From the NCBI GenBank assembly GCA_035253645.1, contig DATFBW010000071.1, positions 1 through 27,623 on the forward strand: DNA of 27,623 bases, given 5' to 3'. Within the stretch, counting starts at the first letter, position 1. Each line of letters opens with the position of its first letter. The notes beneath the pieces were generated by a model. That model was not told the DNA's origin, made no database searches, and saw nothing but the letters and a program-made list of their open reading frames with translations. The position numbers and the translations under genes are program-made. Shown here in pieces: positions 14,989-22,226 of the stretch. The stretch comes from DASYRX01 sp035253645 (GTDB lineage: Bacteria > Gemmatimonadota > Gemmatimonadetes > Gemmatimonadales > Gemmatimonadaceae).

Positions 14989-15276
14989 ATGTATCCGGAG
15001 CTTATCCCCATAGCGCTCTTCGCGTTTCTCGCCGTGGGAGCGGTGGCCCTGACCCCCATCTGGCGTGCTATAGGACGGCGGATGGAAGGGCGCGGACTCG
15101 CGGATCCTGGACGTGCCGAGCTGGTTGAACGGATGGAGCGGATGGAGCAGGCGCTGGACGCGATTGCAGTGCAGGTTGAGCGTATTGCGGAGGGACAGCG
15201 GTTCACGACAAGGCTGTTGAGTGAACGGAGCAGCGGTCTCGACGCCCTAACGTCAAGCGAACACCGCGAGGGTTAG
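14989..15276 (+). CDS. Small membrane-anchored coiled-coil protein, tandem paralogue 1
   Basis: A 95-residue protein: an N-terminal transmembrane helix (about 5-25), a basic stop-transfer segment WRAIGRR, then a helical, heptad-like domain with the core MEQALDAIAVQVERIAEGQRF (about 48-68) and TTRLLSER. The charge pattern predicts N-outside, C-cytoplasmic. It is the first of four consecutive genes with the same plan. The start is well supported: GGGAGG at 14976-14981, seven bases before the ATG, and the HK stop overlaps this leader. I do not know a function. Confidence 0.8.
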   Translation: MYPELIPIALFAFLAVGAVALTPIWRAIGRRMEGRGLADPGRAELVERMERMEQALDAIAVQVERIAEGQRFTTRLLSERSSGLDALTSSEHREG

Positions 15277-15279
15277 CCT

Positions 15280-15594
15280 TTGGACGAAGAAATTGTAATT
15301 CCGATAGCGGGGATGCTGATGATCATCGTCCTGGCGATCGGGGTGCCCCTCGTTCGCGCAATGGGACGCCGGTGGGAAGCCGAAGCGCGTGCGCCGCGCA
15401 GCGACTCGGAGTCGTCACAGCGCTTGGCGCGCATGGAACAGGCGATCGATGCGATGTCCTTGGAGATCGAGCGCATTTCAGAGGGCCAGCGCTTCGTCAC
15501 GCGGCTGCTCTCGGACAGGGCCCAGGAGCGCGTCGCGCTGCCGCACGAGTCGCAGTCCAGCCGCCAGGCGCCTAACGTGAGAGAGAGCTCATGA
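15280..15594 (+). CDS. Small membrane-anchored coiled-coil protein, tandem paralogue 2
   Basis: A 104-residue protein starting with TTG at 15280, supported by GAGGG at 15268-15272, seven bases upstream. The transmembrane helix is at about 5-27, followed by VRAMGRRW, and the shared core MEQAIDAMSLEIERISEGQRF lies near 51-71, followed by VTRLLSDR. It lies three bases after paralogue 1 and overlaps paralogue 3 by four bases (ATGA), so the array is tightly coupled. Confidence 0.8.
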   Translation: MDEEIVIPIAGMLMIIVLAIGVPLVRAMGRRWEAEARAPRSDSESSQRLARMEQAIDAMSLEIERISEGQRFVTRLLSDRAQERVALPHESQSSRQAPNVRESS

Positions 15595-15887
15595 GTGAAG
15601 AAGAAGTCGGTGCCTTATTCATCGTCGTCGCTTCGCTGACCACGATCGTGCTCACGTTCGCGCGGATGTGGTTCAAGCACCAGGAACGCAAGACCAACGC
15701 CCATGCGTTAGGCAGCACGGGGAACCTGGATCAGCGGCTCGACCGCATCGAGCAGGCAGTGGATGCGATCGCGGTGGAGGTCGAGCGCCTCAGCGAAGGA
15801 CAACGTTTCGCGACGCGCCTGCTCAGCGAAAGTGCCGCGCGCAAGGAACCGTTGGCCATCGGCCGCGATCCGCGCGATGCGAGCTGA
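15591..15887 (+). CDS. Small membrane-anchored coiled-coil protein, tandem paralogue 3
   Basis: A 98-residue protein with the same plan: transmembrane helix (about 6-27), a basic segment (MWFKHQERK), and the core IEQAVDAIAVEVERLSEGQRF (about 53-73) followed by ATRLLSES. Its start codon overlaps the stop of paralogue 2 (ATGA), which suggests translational coupling. The post-membrane motif differs from the RAxGRR of the other three. Confidence 0.8.
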   Translation: MSEEEVGALFIVVASLTTIVLTFARMWFKHQERKTNAHALGSTGNLDQRLDRIEQAVDAIAVEVERLSEGQRFATRLLSESAARKEPLAIGRDPRDAS

Positions 15888-15914
15888 CGCGAGCGCGCGA
15901 ACCACGAGGAAGCC

Positions 15915-16427
15915 ATGATGCACAATATCTCCGCGCAGGAGGTCCCAACGCCGCAGCCACAACAGCCGCCGTCGCGCGAGCAGTTGCGCCAGCAGATTCA
16001 GGACGCGATTCAGGCCACACGCGAAGCCGTGCAGGCGCAGCAACCGAGCGTTGCGCAGCCTCCGCCGCCGTTCGAATTCCGGCGCGATGAAGGACCGCCG
16101 GAGAACGTGATCATCCTCGTCGTCGTCCTGGCGTCGCTCGCGGCCGCCACCATCATCTTCGGACCGCTCTTTCGCGCGTTAGGCCGACGCATCGAACGTC
16201 GCGGTGAAGGCACCCCGGACACAGGACAGCTGCATCCACGCCTCGATCGGATCGAACAGGCGATCGAAGCGATGGCCGTAGAGGTCGAGCGCATCTCCGA
16301 AGGTCAGCGCTACGTGGCCAAACAGATGCACGAGTTGCGCGCGCTCCCGGCGCCGAACCCCCTGGCTGAACCAGCATTGGCACAGCGGGTGCCTGAGGCA
16401 GTCCGGCGCGGCGATCCGGGCACCTAA
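15915..16427 (+). CDS. Membrane-anchored coiled-coil protein with Gln/Pro-rich N-terminus, tandem paralogue 4
   Basis: A 170-residue, larger member of the array. A Gln/Pro-rich N-terminal region (about 10-60) precedes the transmembrane helix (about 65-86), FRALGRRIERR and the shared core IEQAIEAMAVEVERISEGQRY. By the positive-inside rule the N-terminal extension would be periplasmic. GAGG at 15906-15909 is five bases before the ATG. The TAA stop (16425-16427) is part of a CCTAAC copy. The response regulator begins 9 bases later. Confidence 0.8.
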   Translation: MMHNISAQEVPTPQPQQPPSREQLRQQIQDAIQATREAVQAQQPSVAQPPPPFEFRRDEGPPENVIILVVVLASLAAATIIFGPLFRALGRRIERRGEGTPDTGQLHPRLDRIEQAIEAMAVEVERISEGQRYVAKQMHELRALPAPNPLAEPALAQRVPEAVRRGDPGT

Positions 16428-16435
16428 CGAGCAGC

Positions 16436-17836
16436 GTGCCGTCCGTCCTTCTCGTCGACGACGAGCCGAACATCCGCCGGATGGTCGGCGCGCTCCTCGT
16501 CGGCGAGGGGTATGACGTCCGGTCGGCCGAGGATGGCGCGCGCGGCGTCGCCATGGCGCTCGAGTCGGAGCCGGACGTAGCCATGGTCGACCTGATGATG
16601 CCGGGCGAGATGGATGGCATGGCGGTGCTCAAGACGCTCCGCGAGCAACGCGCCGAGCTCCCTGTCATCATGATGAGCGGACGCGCGGGCCTCAGCGATG
16701 CCGTGCGCGCTACGAAACTCGGCGCCTTTGCCTTCCTCGAGAAGCCGCTGACGCCGGAAGCCGTCGTAGTCACCGTGACCGCAGCGCTCGAGCTCCGAGG
16801 GGCGCGGCGCGAAGCGCGCGCCTTGCGCGAAGAAGCAGGTCTCGGTGGCGAGATGGTCGGGAATAGCGTCGTTATGCAACGGGTGCGCGAGCTTATCGCC
16901 CGCATCGCTCCGACCGACGCGCGCGTTCTCATCTCCGGTGAGTCGGGAACCGGGAAAGAGCTTGTTGCGGCGGCGATTCACGCCCACAGCACGCGACGCG
17001 ACCGCGCATTTATCCGCGTAAACTGCGCGGCGATTCCGCGTGACCTCGTGGAAAGTGAAATGTTCGGTCACGAGAAAGGAGCGTTCACCGGCGCAGCTGA
17101 GCGTCGTATTGGCCGCTTTGAGCTCGCGGACAAGGGAACACTCTTCCTCGATGAAGTCGGCGACCTCGGGCCCGAAGCGCAGGCCAAATTGCTCCGCGCC
17201 ATCGAGGCAAAGGAGATCGAGCGCGTCGGTGGCGGAAAACCAATTCCAATCGACGTGCGGATCGTCGCGGCGACGAACAAGGACCTGGAGCGGGCATCGC
17301 GTGAAGGCGCTTTCCGCGACGACCTACTCTTCCGCTTGAATGTCATCCCGCTGGCGTTGCCGCCGCTCCGTGAGCGGATCGAAGACATCCCCCTCCTCGT
17401 TAGGCACTTCAGCGCGCTGCACCGCGCGCGCACTGGACGGACATTACCCACGTGGGGGGACGACGCCCTCGGCGCTCTGGCACGCTACCGTTGGCCGGGT
17501 AATGTCCGTGAGCTCGCCAACATTGTAGAACGTCTGGTCATCCTCTACGCTGGCCAGCACGTGGGCGGACCACAGGTCCGTGAGGTCCTTCCGGGCAGCG
17601 GCGATGTGCGTGACGATCACTCCGTGCAGAGTGCGATGGCCGATCAGGCGGATGACCTGCCACTCGCTGAAGCGCTGGACGCGTACGAGCGCTTCCTTAT
17701 CGTCAACGCATTGACGGCCGCCTCGGGCAACGTCGCCGAAGCGGCGCGCAGGCTGCAGACCGACCGCCCCAATCTCTACCGGCGTATGCGCCGGCTAGGT
17801 ATCGTCAGCGATAGCGGAGTGACACACCCCGTCTGA
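16436..17836 (+). CDS. Sigma-54-dependent response regulator, NtrC/NtrX-like
   Basis: A 466-residue transcription activator. The receiver domain (about 1-115) has the acidic pair DDE (8-10), the phospho-acceptor Asp52 and Lys103. The AAA+ domain (about 138-370) has Walker A GESGTGKE (168-175), the sigma-54-contacting GAFTGA (215-220) and Walker B LFLDEVGD (236-243), so activation of RNA polymerase-sigma-54 should be intact. A Fis-type HTH closes the protein (GNVAEAARRLQTDRPNLYRRMRRLGI). It starts with GTG and lacks a clear ribosome-binding site. It is probably phosphorylated by the kinase at 13753. I found no convincing -24/-12 promoter in the adjacent gaps. Confidence 0.93.
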   Translation: MPSVLLVDDEPNIRRMVGALLVGEGYDVRSAEDGARGVAMALESEPDVAMVDLMMPGEMDGMAVLKTLREQRAELPVIMMSGRAGLSDAVRATKLGAFAFLEKPLTPEAVVVTVTAALELRGARREARALREEAGLGGEMVGNSVVMQRVRELIARIAPTDARVLISGESGTGKELVAAAIHAHSTRRDRAFIRVNCAAIPRDLVESEMFGHEKGAFTGAAERRIGRFELADKGTLFLDEVGDLGPEAQAKLLRAIEAKEIERVGGGKPIPIDVRIVAATNKDLERASREGAFRDDLLFRLNVIPLALPPLRERIEDIPLLVRHFSALHRARTGRTLPTWGDDALGALARYRWPGNVRELANIVERLVILYAGQHVGGPQVREVLPGSGDVRDDHSVQSAMADQADDLPLAEALDAYERFLIVNALTAASGNVAEAARRLQTDRPNLYRRMRRLGIVSDSGVTHPV

Positions 17837-17977
17837 CCTCTTGGACGGAATGCGGGATCCCATCTGCGCGGTGGCGTGGTGCGCAAGTGTCGCACACGGA
17901 ATGTGTTAGGCAGTGAACACGAAACGGGCATGCAGCGTGCTAGGCGCGTCGTTGAACAACACACCCCGAGATTGGTC

Positions 17978-19756
17978 ATGCGAATCGGATTCGTGACGTT
18001 GCGCCTTGCACTCGGCCTTATGGCCGCGACGACTGTCGTTCATGGTCAGGATACGCTCCGCGTATCGCGCCTGGAGTCGCGCTCAATTCCACGCGAAGTC
18101 ATCGAGGAGGTTGCGCGCGTCTACAACGCGCCCGGGACGTTGCGCGTCGGCGGCTCGTACGACATCGGGCGCGGACGTGTGGTCGATGGCGACGTGGCAG
18201 TATTGGACGGTCCGCTGACGATCGGCGGCCACATCCGCGGACGAGTGGTTGCCATCAATGGTTCGATATTCCTCGAGCCGGGAGCCCGAGTCGATCGCGA
18301 TATCACCGTTGTGGGCGGTCGCCTGGAGGGACGCGAAGAGGCGTCGGTGCAAGGCGACATCCGTGTGTACGCCGCACCGGTCTCGTACATGCGGGAAGGG
18401 CAAGTGCTCGTTGTTCGTGAGACGCCGAGCGAGGAGGACGAAGCGGATGTGCGTTGGTGGCGCCGGCGCGAGCGCTGGTCGTCGCGCGGCTGGAGCGATC
18501 TCCGGGTTCTCTCGGCGCGTACGTACAACCGTGTGGAAGGGCTCCCGATCCTCATTGGCCCCTCGTTAGGGCGCGATCTCGACTGGGGCCGCGTGCGGCT
18601 CGATGCGTTAGGTATCGTCCGCACAGTCGGCAACCTGGACCGCGCGGAGAATACGTTCGGCCACAACGTGAAGCTCGAATTCGAGCTCGGCGGTGAGAGC
18701 GGGCTTCGGTTCGGAGGCCGTGTGTTCGACGTCATCGATCCTGTGGAAGATTGGCATCTGAGCGACGGCGAAGTGGGGCTGGCGACGTTTTTCCTGCACC
18801 GTGACTATCGCGATTACTTCAGCCGGCACGGCGGCGCCGTCTACGCGGGGCTGTACCTAACGCGGGCAGCAGACCTCACGGTATCGTTCAGCGATCAGCG
18901 TTGGGCAGCGCGCAGTGCGCGCGATCCGTTCACGCTGTTCCGCAACAGCGACAGCTGGCGACCCAATCCGATGATGGATGAAGGGAAGCTGCATATCCTC
19001 GCGGGCACCTTGCGGTTCGATACCCGGAACGACGAGGATGATCCGTGGTCCGGATGGTTCGTTACGGCCGATTTCGAGCATGGCCATGGGACGCTGACCG
19101 CGCTGGGGCCCGCCTCGTTCTTTACGCGCAGCGCGACACCGGGGCCCACGGACTACCGCCGGGGCTTTTTGGACATCCGCCGCTACAACCGTCTGTCGCC
19201 AGACGGTCAGCTCAACGTGCGGTTCGTGCTCGGTGGCTGGTTAGGCGGGGATCCTCTTCCGTTGCAGCGGCGCTTCTCGTTAGGCGGGCCCGGAACGTTG
19301 CCCGGGTACGACTTCCGGCGCACGAACGATGGTGCCGATGTGTTGACGTGTTCGGCGGCGGATCCATCTCTGCCTGGCGTACCGCCGAACGCGGCGATAG
19401 TCGGGTTCCCCGCGCAGTGTGATCGCGTCGCACTGGCGCAGATCGAATTCCGCGGCGACCTGCGGTTCGATCCGTTCGGCGGCTTCGACGACGATTGGCA
19501 TCCATGGCGCCATGGCTATGGCCGCGGCGCCCAGTGGGTGTTATTCGCGGATGCCGGACGAGGTTGGTTGGTGCGGCACAGCGCGGACGTCGAGAATCTC
19601 ACGTATGCGCAGGGGAAATTTCCGAAGGCGCGCACTTTCCGGACGGATGTCGGAATCGGCCTCGTGCTCGACAACCTCGGGTTCTACGTCGCCAAGGCTC
19701 TGACCGGCAAGGATGCGCCCATCAACTTCTTCGTTAGGCTGAAGCCACGGATTTAG
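17978..19756 (+). CDS. Omp85-type outer-membrane barrel with bactofilin-like beta-helix N-terminus
   Basis: A 592-residue exported protein with a signal peptide (about 1-23, ending VVHG). Residues about 50-130 form short right-handed-helix-like repeats (DGDVAVLDGPLTIGGHIRGRVVAINGSIFLEPGARVDRDITVVGG) similar to bactofilin or polymer-forming domains. A predicted barrel of about 400 residues follows, with the Omp85/TpsB loop-6-like motif SLGGPGTLPGYDFR near 434-447 and a terminal strand INFFVRLKPRI. No POTRA domain is obvious; the beta-helix occupies that place. The ATG at 17978 restores the signal peptide, and an in-frame upstream extension was rejected. The DUF4390-like gene overlaps its stop by one base. 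Confidence 0.8.
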   Translation: MRIGFVTLRLALGLMAATTVVHGQDTLRVSRLESRSIPREVIEEVARVYNAPGTLRVGGSYDIGRGRVVDGDVAVLDGPLTIGGHIRGRVVAINGSIFLEPGARVDRDITVVGGRLEGREEASVQGDIRVYAAPVSYMREGQVLVVRETPSEEDEADVRWWRRRERWSSRGWSDLRVLSARTYNRVEGLPILIGPSLGRDLDWGRVRLDALGIVRTVGNLDRAENTFGHNVKLEFELGGESGLRFGGRVFDVIDPVEDWHLSDGEVGLATFFLHRDYRDYFSRHGGAVYAGLYLTRAADLTVSFSDQRWAARSARDPFTLFRNSDSWRPNPMMDEGKLHILAGTLRFDTRNDEDDPWSGWFVTADFEHGHGTLTALGPASFFTRSATPGPTDYRRGFLDIRRYNRLSPDGQLNVRFVLGGWLGGDPLPLQRRFSLGGPGTLPGYDFRRTNDGADVLTCSAADPSLPGVPPNAAIVGFPAQCDRVALAQIEFRGDLRFDPFGGFDDDWHPWRHGYGRGAQWVLFADAGRGWLVRHSADVENLTYAQGKFPKARTFRTDVGIGLVLDNLGFYVAKALTGKDAPINFFVRLKPRI

Positions 19757-20400
19757 TGCGGGGAGGAGGGATTGCCGCAGCGGCATTGCTATTTGCGAGC
19801 GGGGTCGCGTCGCAGGAGACGCGGCCTCGCCTCGACGTCAGTCTTCCGCCGGCACGCCTCCTAACCACGGAAGGTCCGACAATCCGCGCCGTGGGGGTGG
19901 TCGCAGACACGGCGATGCTCGTGCTCGTGCGCAATGGTTTTCCGATGCAGCTGCATTACCGCGTCGAGCTGTGGGCAGCGCGCCGGCTGTTCGACAATGT
20001 GTTGTCTGTCATCGAGTGGGATGTCGTGATGCGCTACGACGCGCTGAACGAACGCTATCGCGTTTTTCGCGTGGACAGCGGGCGCGTGCGCCAGCTGGGC
20101 GTCTTCACGAGCGTCGCAGACGCGGCGGCCGAGGTGGAACGCGCGATACGCGTGCCGCTGCCGGTGCGCGGACCGCGTGGCCGCTTGTATTACCGTGCCG
20201 TGCTCGACGTCGAGACCTTGTCGGACAACGATCTGGATGAAGTGGAGCGCTGGCTCCGGGGCGAGCTGCGGCCCGCGGTGCGCGGCGAGCGGAATCCAGG
20301 AACGGCGATTGGGCGCGGCGTTAGGCGCGTGTTCGTGAAGGTGTTAGGCGGTGAGCAGCGGCACCTCGAAGCGCGCACGCCGTCGTTCCGCGTTCAATAA
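19756..20400 (+). CDS. DUF4390-like exported protein
   Basis: A 214-residue protein with a signal peptide (about 1-19) and a beta-rich body: NGFPMQLHYRVELWAARRLFDNVLSVIEWDVVMRYDALNERYRVF, then LGVFTSVADAAAEVERA and LYYRAVLDVETLSDNDLDEVERWL. This order of motifs resembles DUF4390, which in beta-proteobacteria is commonly encoded beside ntrY and ntrX; the match is recalled, not searched. The GTG start overlaps the TAG of the barrel gene (TAGTG), so coupling is likely. The function is unknown; I infer a periplasmic partner of the kinase or barrel. Confidence 0.7.
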   Translation: MRGGGIAAAALLFASGVASQETRPRLDVSLPPARLLTTEGPTIRAVGVVADTAMLVLVRNGFPMQLHYRVELWAARRLFDNVLSVIEWDVVMRYDALNERYRVFRVDSGRVRQLGVFTSVADAAAEVERAIRVPLPVRGPRGRLYYRAVLDVETLSDNDLDEVERWLRGELRPAVRGERNPGTAIGRGVRRVFVKVLGGEQRHLEARTPSFRVQ

Positions 20401-20459
20401 GGTGTCTGCTTGGTTTGTGTCGGCCCAACACGTGCGCGAGGGTAACGGGAGGTTGGCGT

Positions 20460-20470
20460 CCCCCCCCCCC
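20460..20470. repeat. Poly-C tract (11 C) between convergent genes
   Basis: An uninterrupted run of 11 cytosines lies between the ends of the DUF4390-like (+) and HNH (-) genes. It is too far from any start codon to be an obvious phase-variation switch. It could be a slippage hot spot or an assembly-sensitive homopolymer. The rest of the 73-base gap shows no strong terminator. Confidence 0.7.
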
Positions 20471-20473
20471 GGG

Positions 20474-21064
20474 CTAGTTATGCCGCCGATGCGCGTGCTG
20501 GCGCTGCTCGAGCAACTCGATCTGATGCAACACGTCCGCGCCGTAGAAGTAGCGGATGTACTTCGCCTGCGTCGGCGTCAGGCGGCGCACCGCCCAACTC
20601 AAGTGCACGAAGTGCGGCTCGACCGGCGCGCTCAACGGATGCATCCCGATCTCGGACGGCAAGTGGTTCGACTTGCGCGTGTTGCACGCGCTGCACGCAG
20701 TCACCACGTTCGTCCAGTCGTTGGTTCCGCCACGCGACAGCGGCACGAGGTGGTCACGCGTCAACGACTCGCGCGTCTTGAGCTCGTGCTGCGCTCGACC
20801 GCAGAACTGGCAGCGGTATCGATCGCGCGCAAAGAGGAACGTATTCGTGACCTGCCGGCGGAAACGCCGCGGCACGTGGATGAACTTCGTTAGGCGGATG
20901 ACGGCCGGACGCGGGATCGCCAGGCGCTCGGAGCGCACCGGACGCGCGCTATCGGCCTCCACAATCTCCGCCTTGCCGTCGATCACGAGTCGGAGCGCGC
21001 GCTTGAGTGGAACCATGGTAAGTGGTTCGAACGAAGCGTTCAACGCGAGACATCCGACGATCAC
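20474..21064 (-). CDS. HNH endonuclease
   Basis: A 196-residue protein with a zinc-finger HNH nuclease fold: CQFCGR (Cys85, Cys88), RDHLVPLSRGGTNDWTNVV (the DH pair at 104-105) and CSACNTRKSN (Cys124, Cys127). The N-terminal 80 residues (LNASFEPL..VPLKRALRLVIDGKAEIVEA) match a widespread chromosomal HNH family of unknown role, not a homing-endonuclease type. The GTG start at 21064 is preceded on its strand by GGAGGAG about 11 bases upstream. It follows ilvE on the same strand with a 177-base gap. Confidence 0.9.
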   Translation of the reverse strand: MIVGCLALNASFEPLTMVPLKRALRLVIDGKAEIVEADSARPVRSERLAIPRPAVIRLTKFIHVPRRFRRQVTNTFLFARDRYRCQFCGRAQHELKTRESLTRDHLVPLSRGGTNDWTNVVTACSACNTRKSNHLPSEIGMHPLSAPVEPHFVHLSWAVRRLTPTQAKYIRYFYGADVLHQIELLEQRQHAHRRHN

Positions 21065-21096
21065 GGCGGCGAGCTCCTCCAGGACCGGTAAACGAA

Positions 21097-21123
21097 CTCC
21101 CGCCCAATGCAGCGGAGCGGGAG
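21097..21123 (-). promoter_or_regulatory. Hairpin in the HNH gene leader
   Basis: A perfect 7-bp inverted repeat, CTCCCGC (21097-21103) with GCGGGAG (21117-21123), has a 13-base loop and ends 32 bases before the HNH start codon. It could be a leader hairpin or an operator. There is no T-run on the minus strand that would make it a standard terminator. Confidence 0.3.
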
Positions 21124-21178
21124 CCTTTCACTGACGGTTCCGGCGCGTGCGCTACCGGAAGCACGCCACTCGTAATGC

Positions 21179-21207
21179 AACCTACATGAGTGCACCGGCC
21201 TCAACAA
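21179..21207 (-). promoter_or_regulatory. Possible promoter of the HNH gene
   Basis: On the minus strand, TTGTTG (21207-21202) and TAGGTT (21184-21179) are separated by exactly 17 bases, which would start transcription about 108 bases before the GTG. Each box matches only three of six sigma-70 consensus positions. The same -10-like hexamer with the same spacing occurs before the penicillin-binding protein gene. Confidence 0.25.
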
Positions 21208-21241
21208 GGTAACAGAAAAGCCGCTGACCCCACGCATCTGC

Positions 21242-22198
21242 CTAGCGAGCGCTAAGTGCCGCCACCGGCACTGGGGTGAGCCAGCCAAACGGATCTGGCC
21301 GACGACCGTGTGCAATCCCCAGATACTCTTGCTGGAGGGCACGCGTAACGGGCCCCGGTTTTCCTTCGCCGATCGGTAGCCGATCGATCGAGCGAACCGG
21401 AGTCACTTCTGCCGCTGTGCCACACATGAAGATCTCATCCGCGAGGTACAGCATCTCGCGCAACATCTGCTGCTCGCGAACTTCATAGCCAAGTTTCGTC
21501 GCGAGCTTGATGATCGTGTCCCGCGTTATGCCGTGCAGGATGCCAGCAGCCACCGGAGACGTGTAGAGCGCACCATCGCGCACGATGAAGACGTTCTCGC
21601 CGCTCCCTTCGGAAATGAATCCGAAGTAATCGAGCATGATCCCCTGCGCATACGAATCGTTAGCCGCTTCGAGCTTGGTGAGCTGCGAGTTGAGATAGTT
21701 GCCGCCTGCCTTGGCCATCGTGGGGAACGTATCGGGTGCGGCGCGACGCCAGCTCGATACGCATACGTCGATGCCGTTTTCGAGCGAATCGCGTCCGTGC
21801 AACGGACCCCAGTGCCACGGGATGATAAAAGTCTCGACAGGTACACCCGTTGGATCGAAACCCATCTGCTCGCCGGTCCGGACGACAACCGGACGGATGT
21901 AGCACTCGCGCAATTCGTTCGCGGCTACCGCATCGACCGTGGCTTGCACGAGATCGTCCACCGAATACGGCAAATCGATGCGATACACGCGGCACGAATC
22001 GAGGAGCCGCCGCATGTGATCCTTCAGACGGAACACCGCACCGCCGTTAGGCGTCTCGTAGCAACGGATCCCTTCGAAAACGCTGGAGCCGTAATGCACC
22101 ACGTGCGCCATGACGTGCAGCGTGCAATCGTCCCAATCCACCATCTTCCCATCGCGCCAGATCTTTTGCGTGCGTCCCGACCCGCGTGCTGCAGTCAT
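21242..22198 (-). CDS. ilvE: Branched-chain amino acid aminotransferase
   Basis: A 318-residue PLP fold-type IV transaminase that interconverts valine, leucine and isoleucine with their 2-oxo acids. It aligns almost without gaps to the IlvE family: HYGSSVFEGIRCY (35-47), the PLP lysine Lys163 in MAKAGGNYLNSQL, YFGFISEGSGENVF, and ADEIFMCGTAAEVTPVRSID. I chose the ATG at 22198 (MTAARG), preceded by AGAG. An in-frame start at 22240 would overlap the amidohydrolase stop. The gap to that upstream gene is 28 bases, so co-transcription is likely. Confidence 0.94.
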   Translation of the reverse strand: MTAARGSGRTQKIWRDGKMVDWDDCTLHVMAHVVHYGSSVFEGIRCYETPNGGAVFRLKDHMRRLLDSCRVYRIDLPYSVDDLVQATVDAVAANELRECYIRPVVVRTGEQMGFDPTGVPVETFIIPWHWGPLHGRDSLENGIDVCVSSWRRAAPDTFPTMAKAGGNYLNSQLTKLEAANDSYAQGIMLDYFGFISEGSGENVFIVRDGALYTSPVAAGILHGITRDTIIKLATKLGYEVREQQMLREMLYLADEIFMCGTAAEVTPVRSIDRLPIGEGKPGPVTRALQQEYLGIAHGRRPDPFGWLTPVPVAALSAR

Positions 22199-22226
22199 GG
22201 TTGGCTCTCTGGTTCGGTGAAGGCGT

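Noticed and set aside
17837..17977. Sigma-54 promoter before the barrel gene
   Set aside because: Only a bare GG-N10-GC match is present, without the TGGCAC or TTGC flanks; not convincing despite the sigma-54 regulator nearby.
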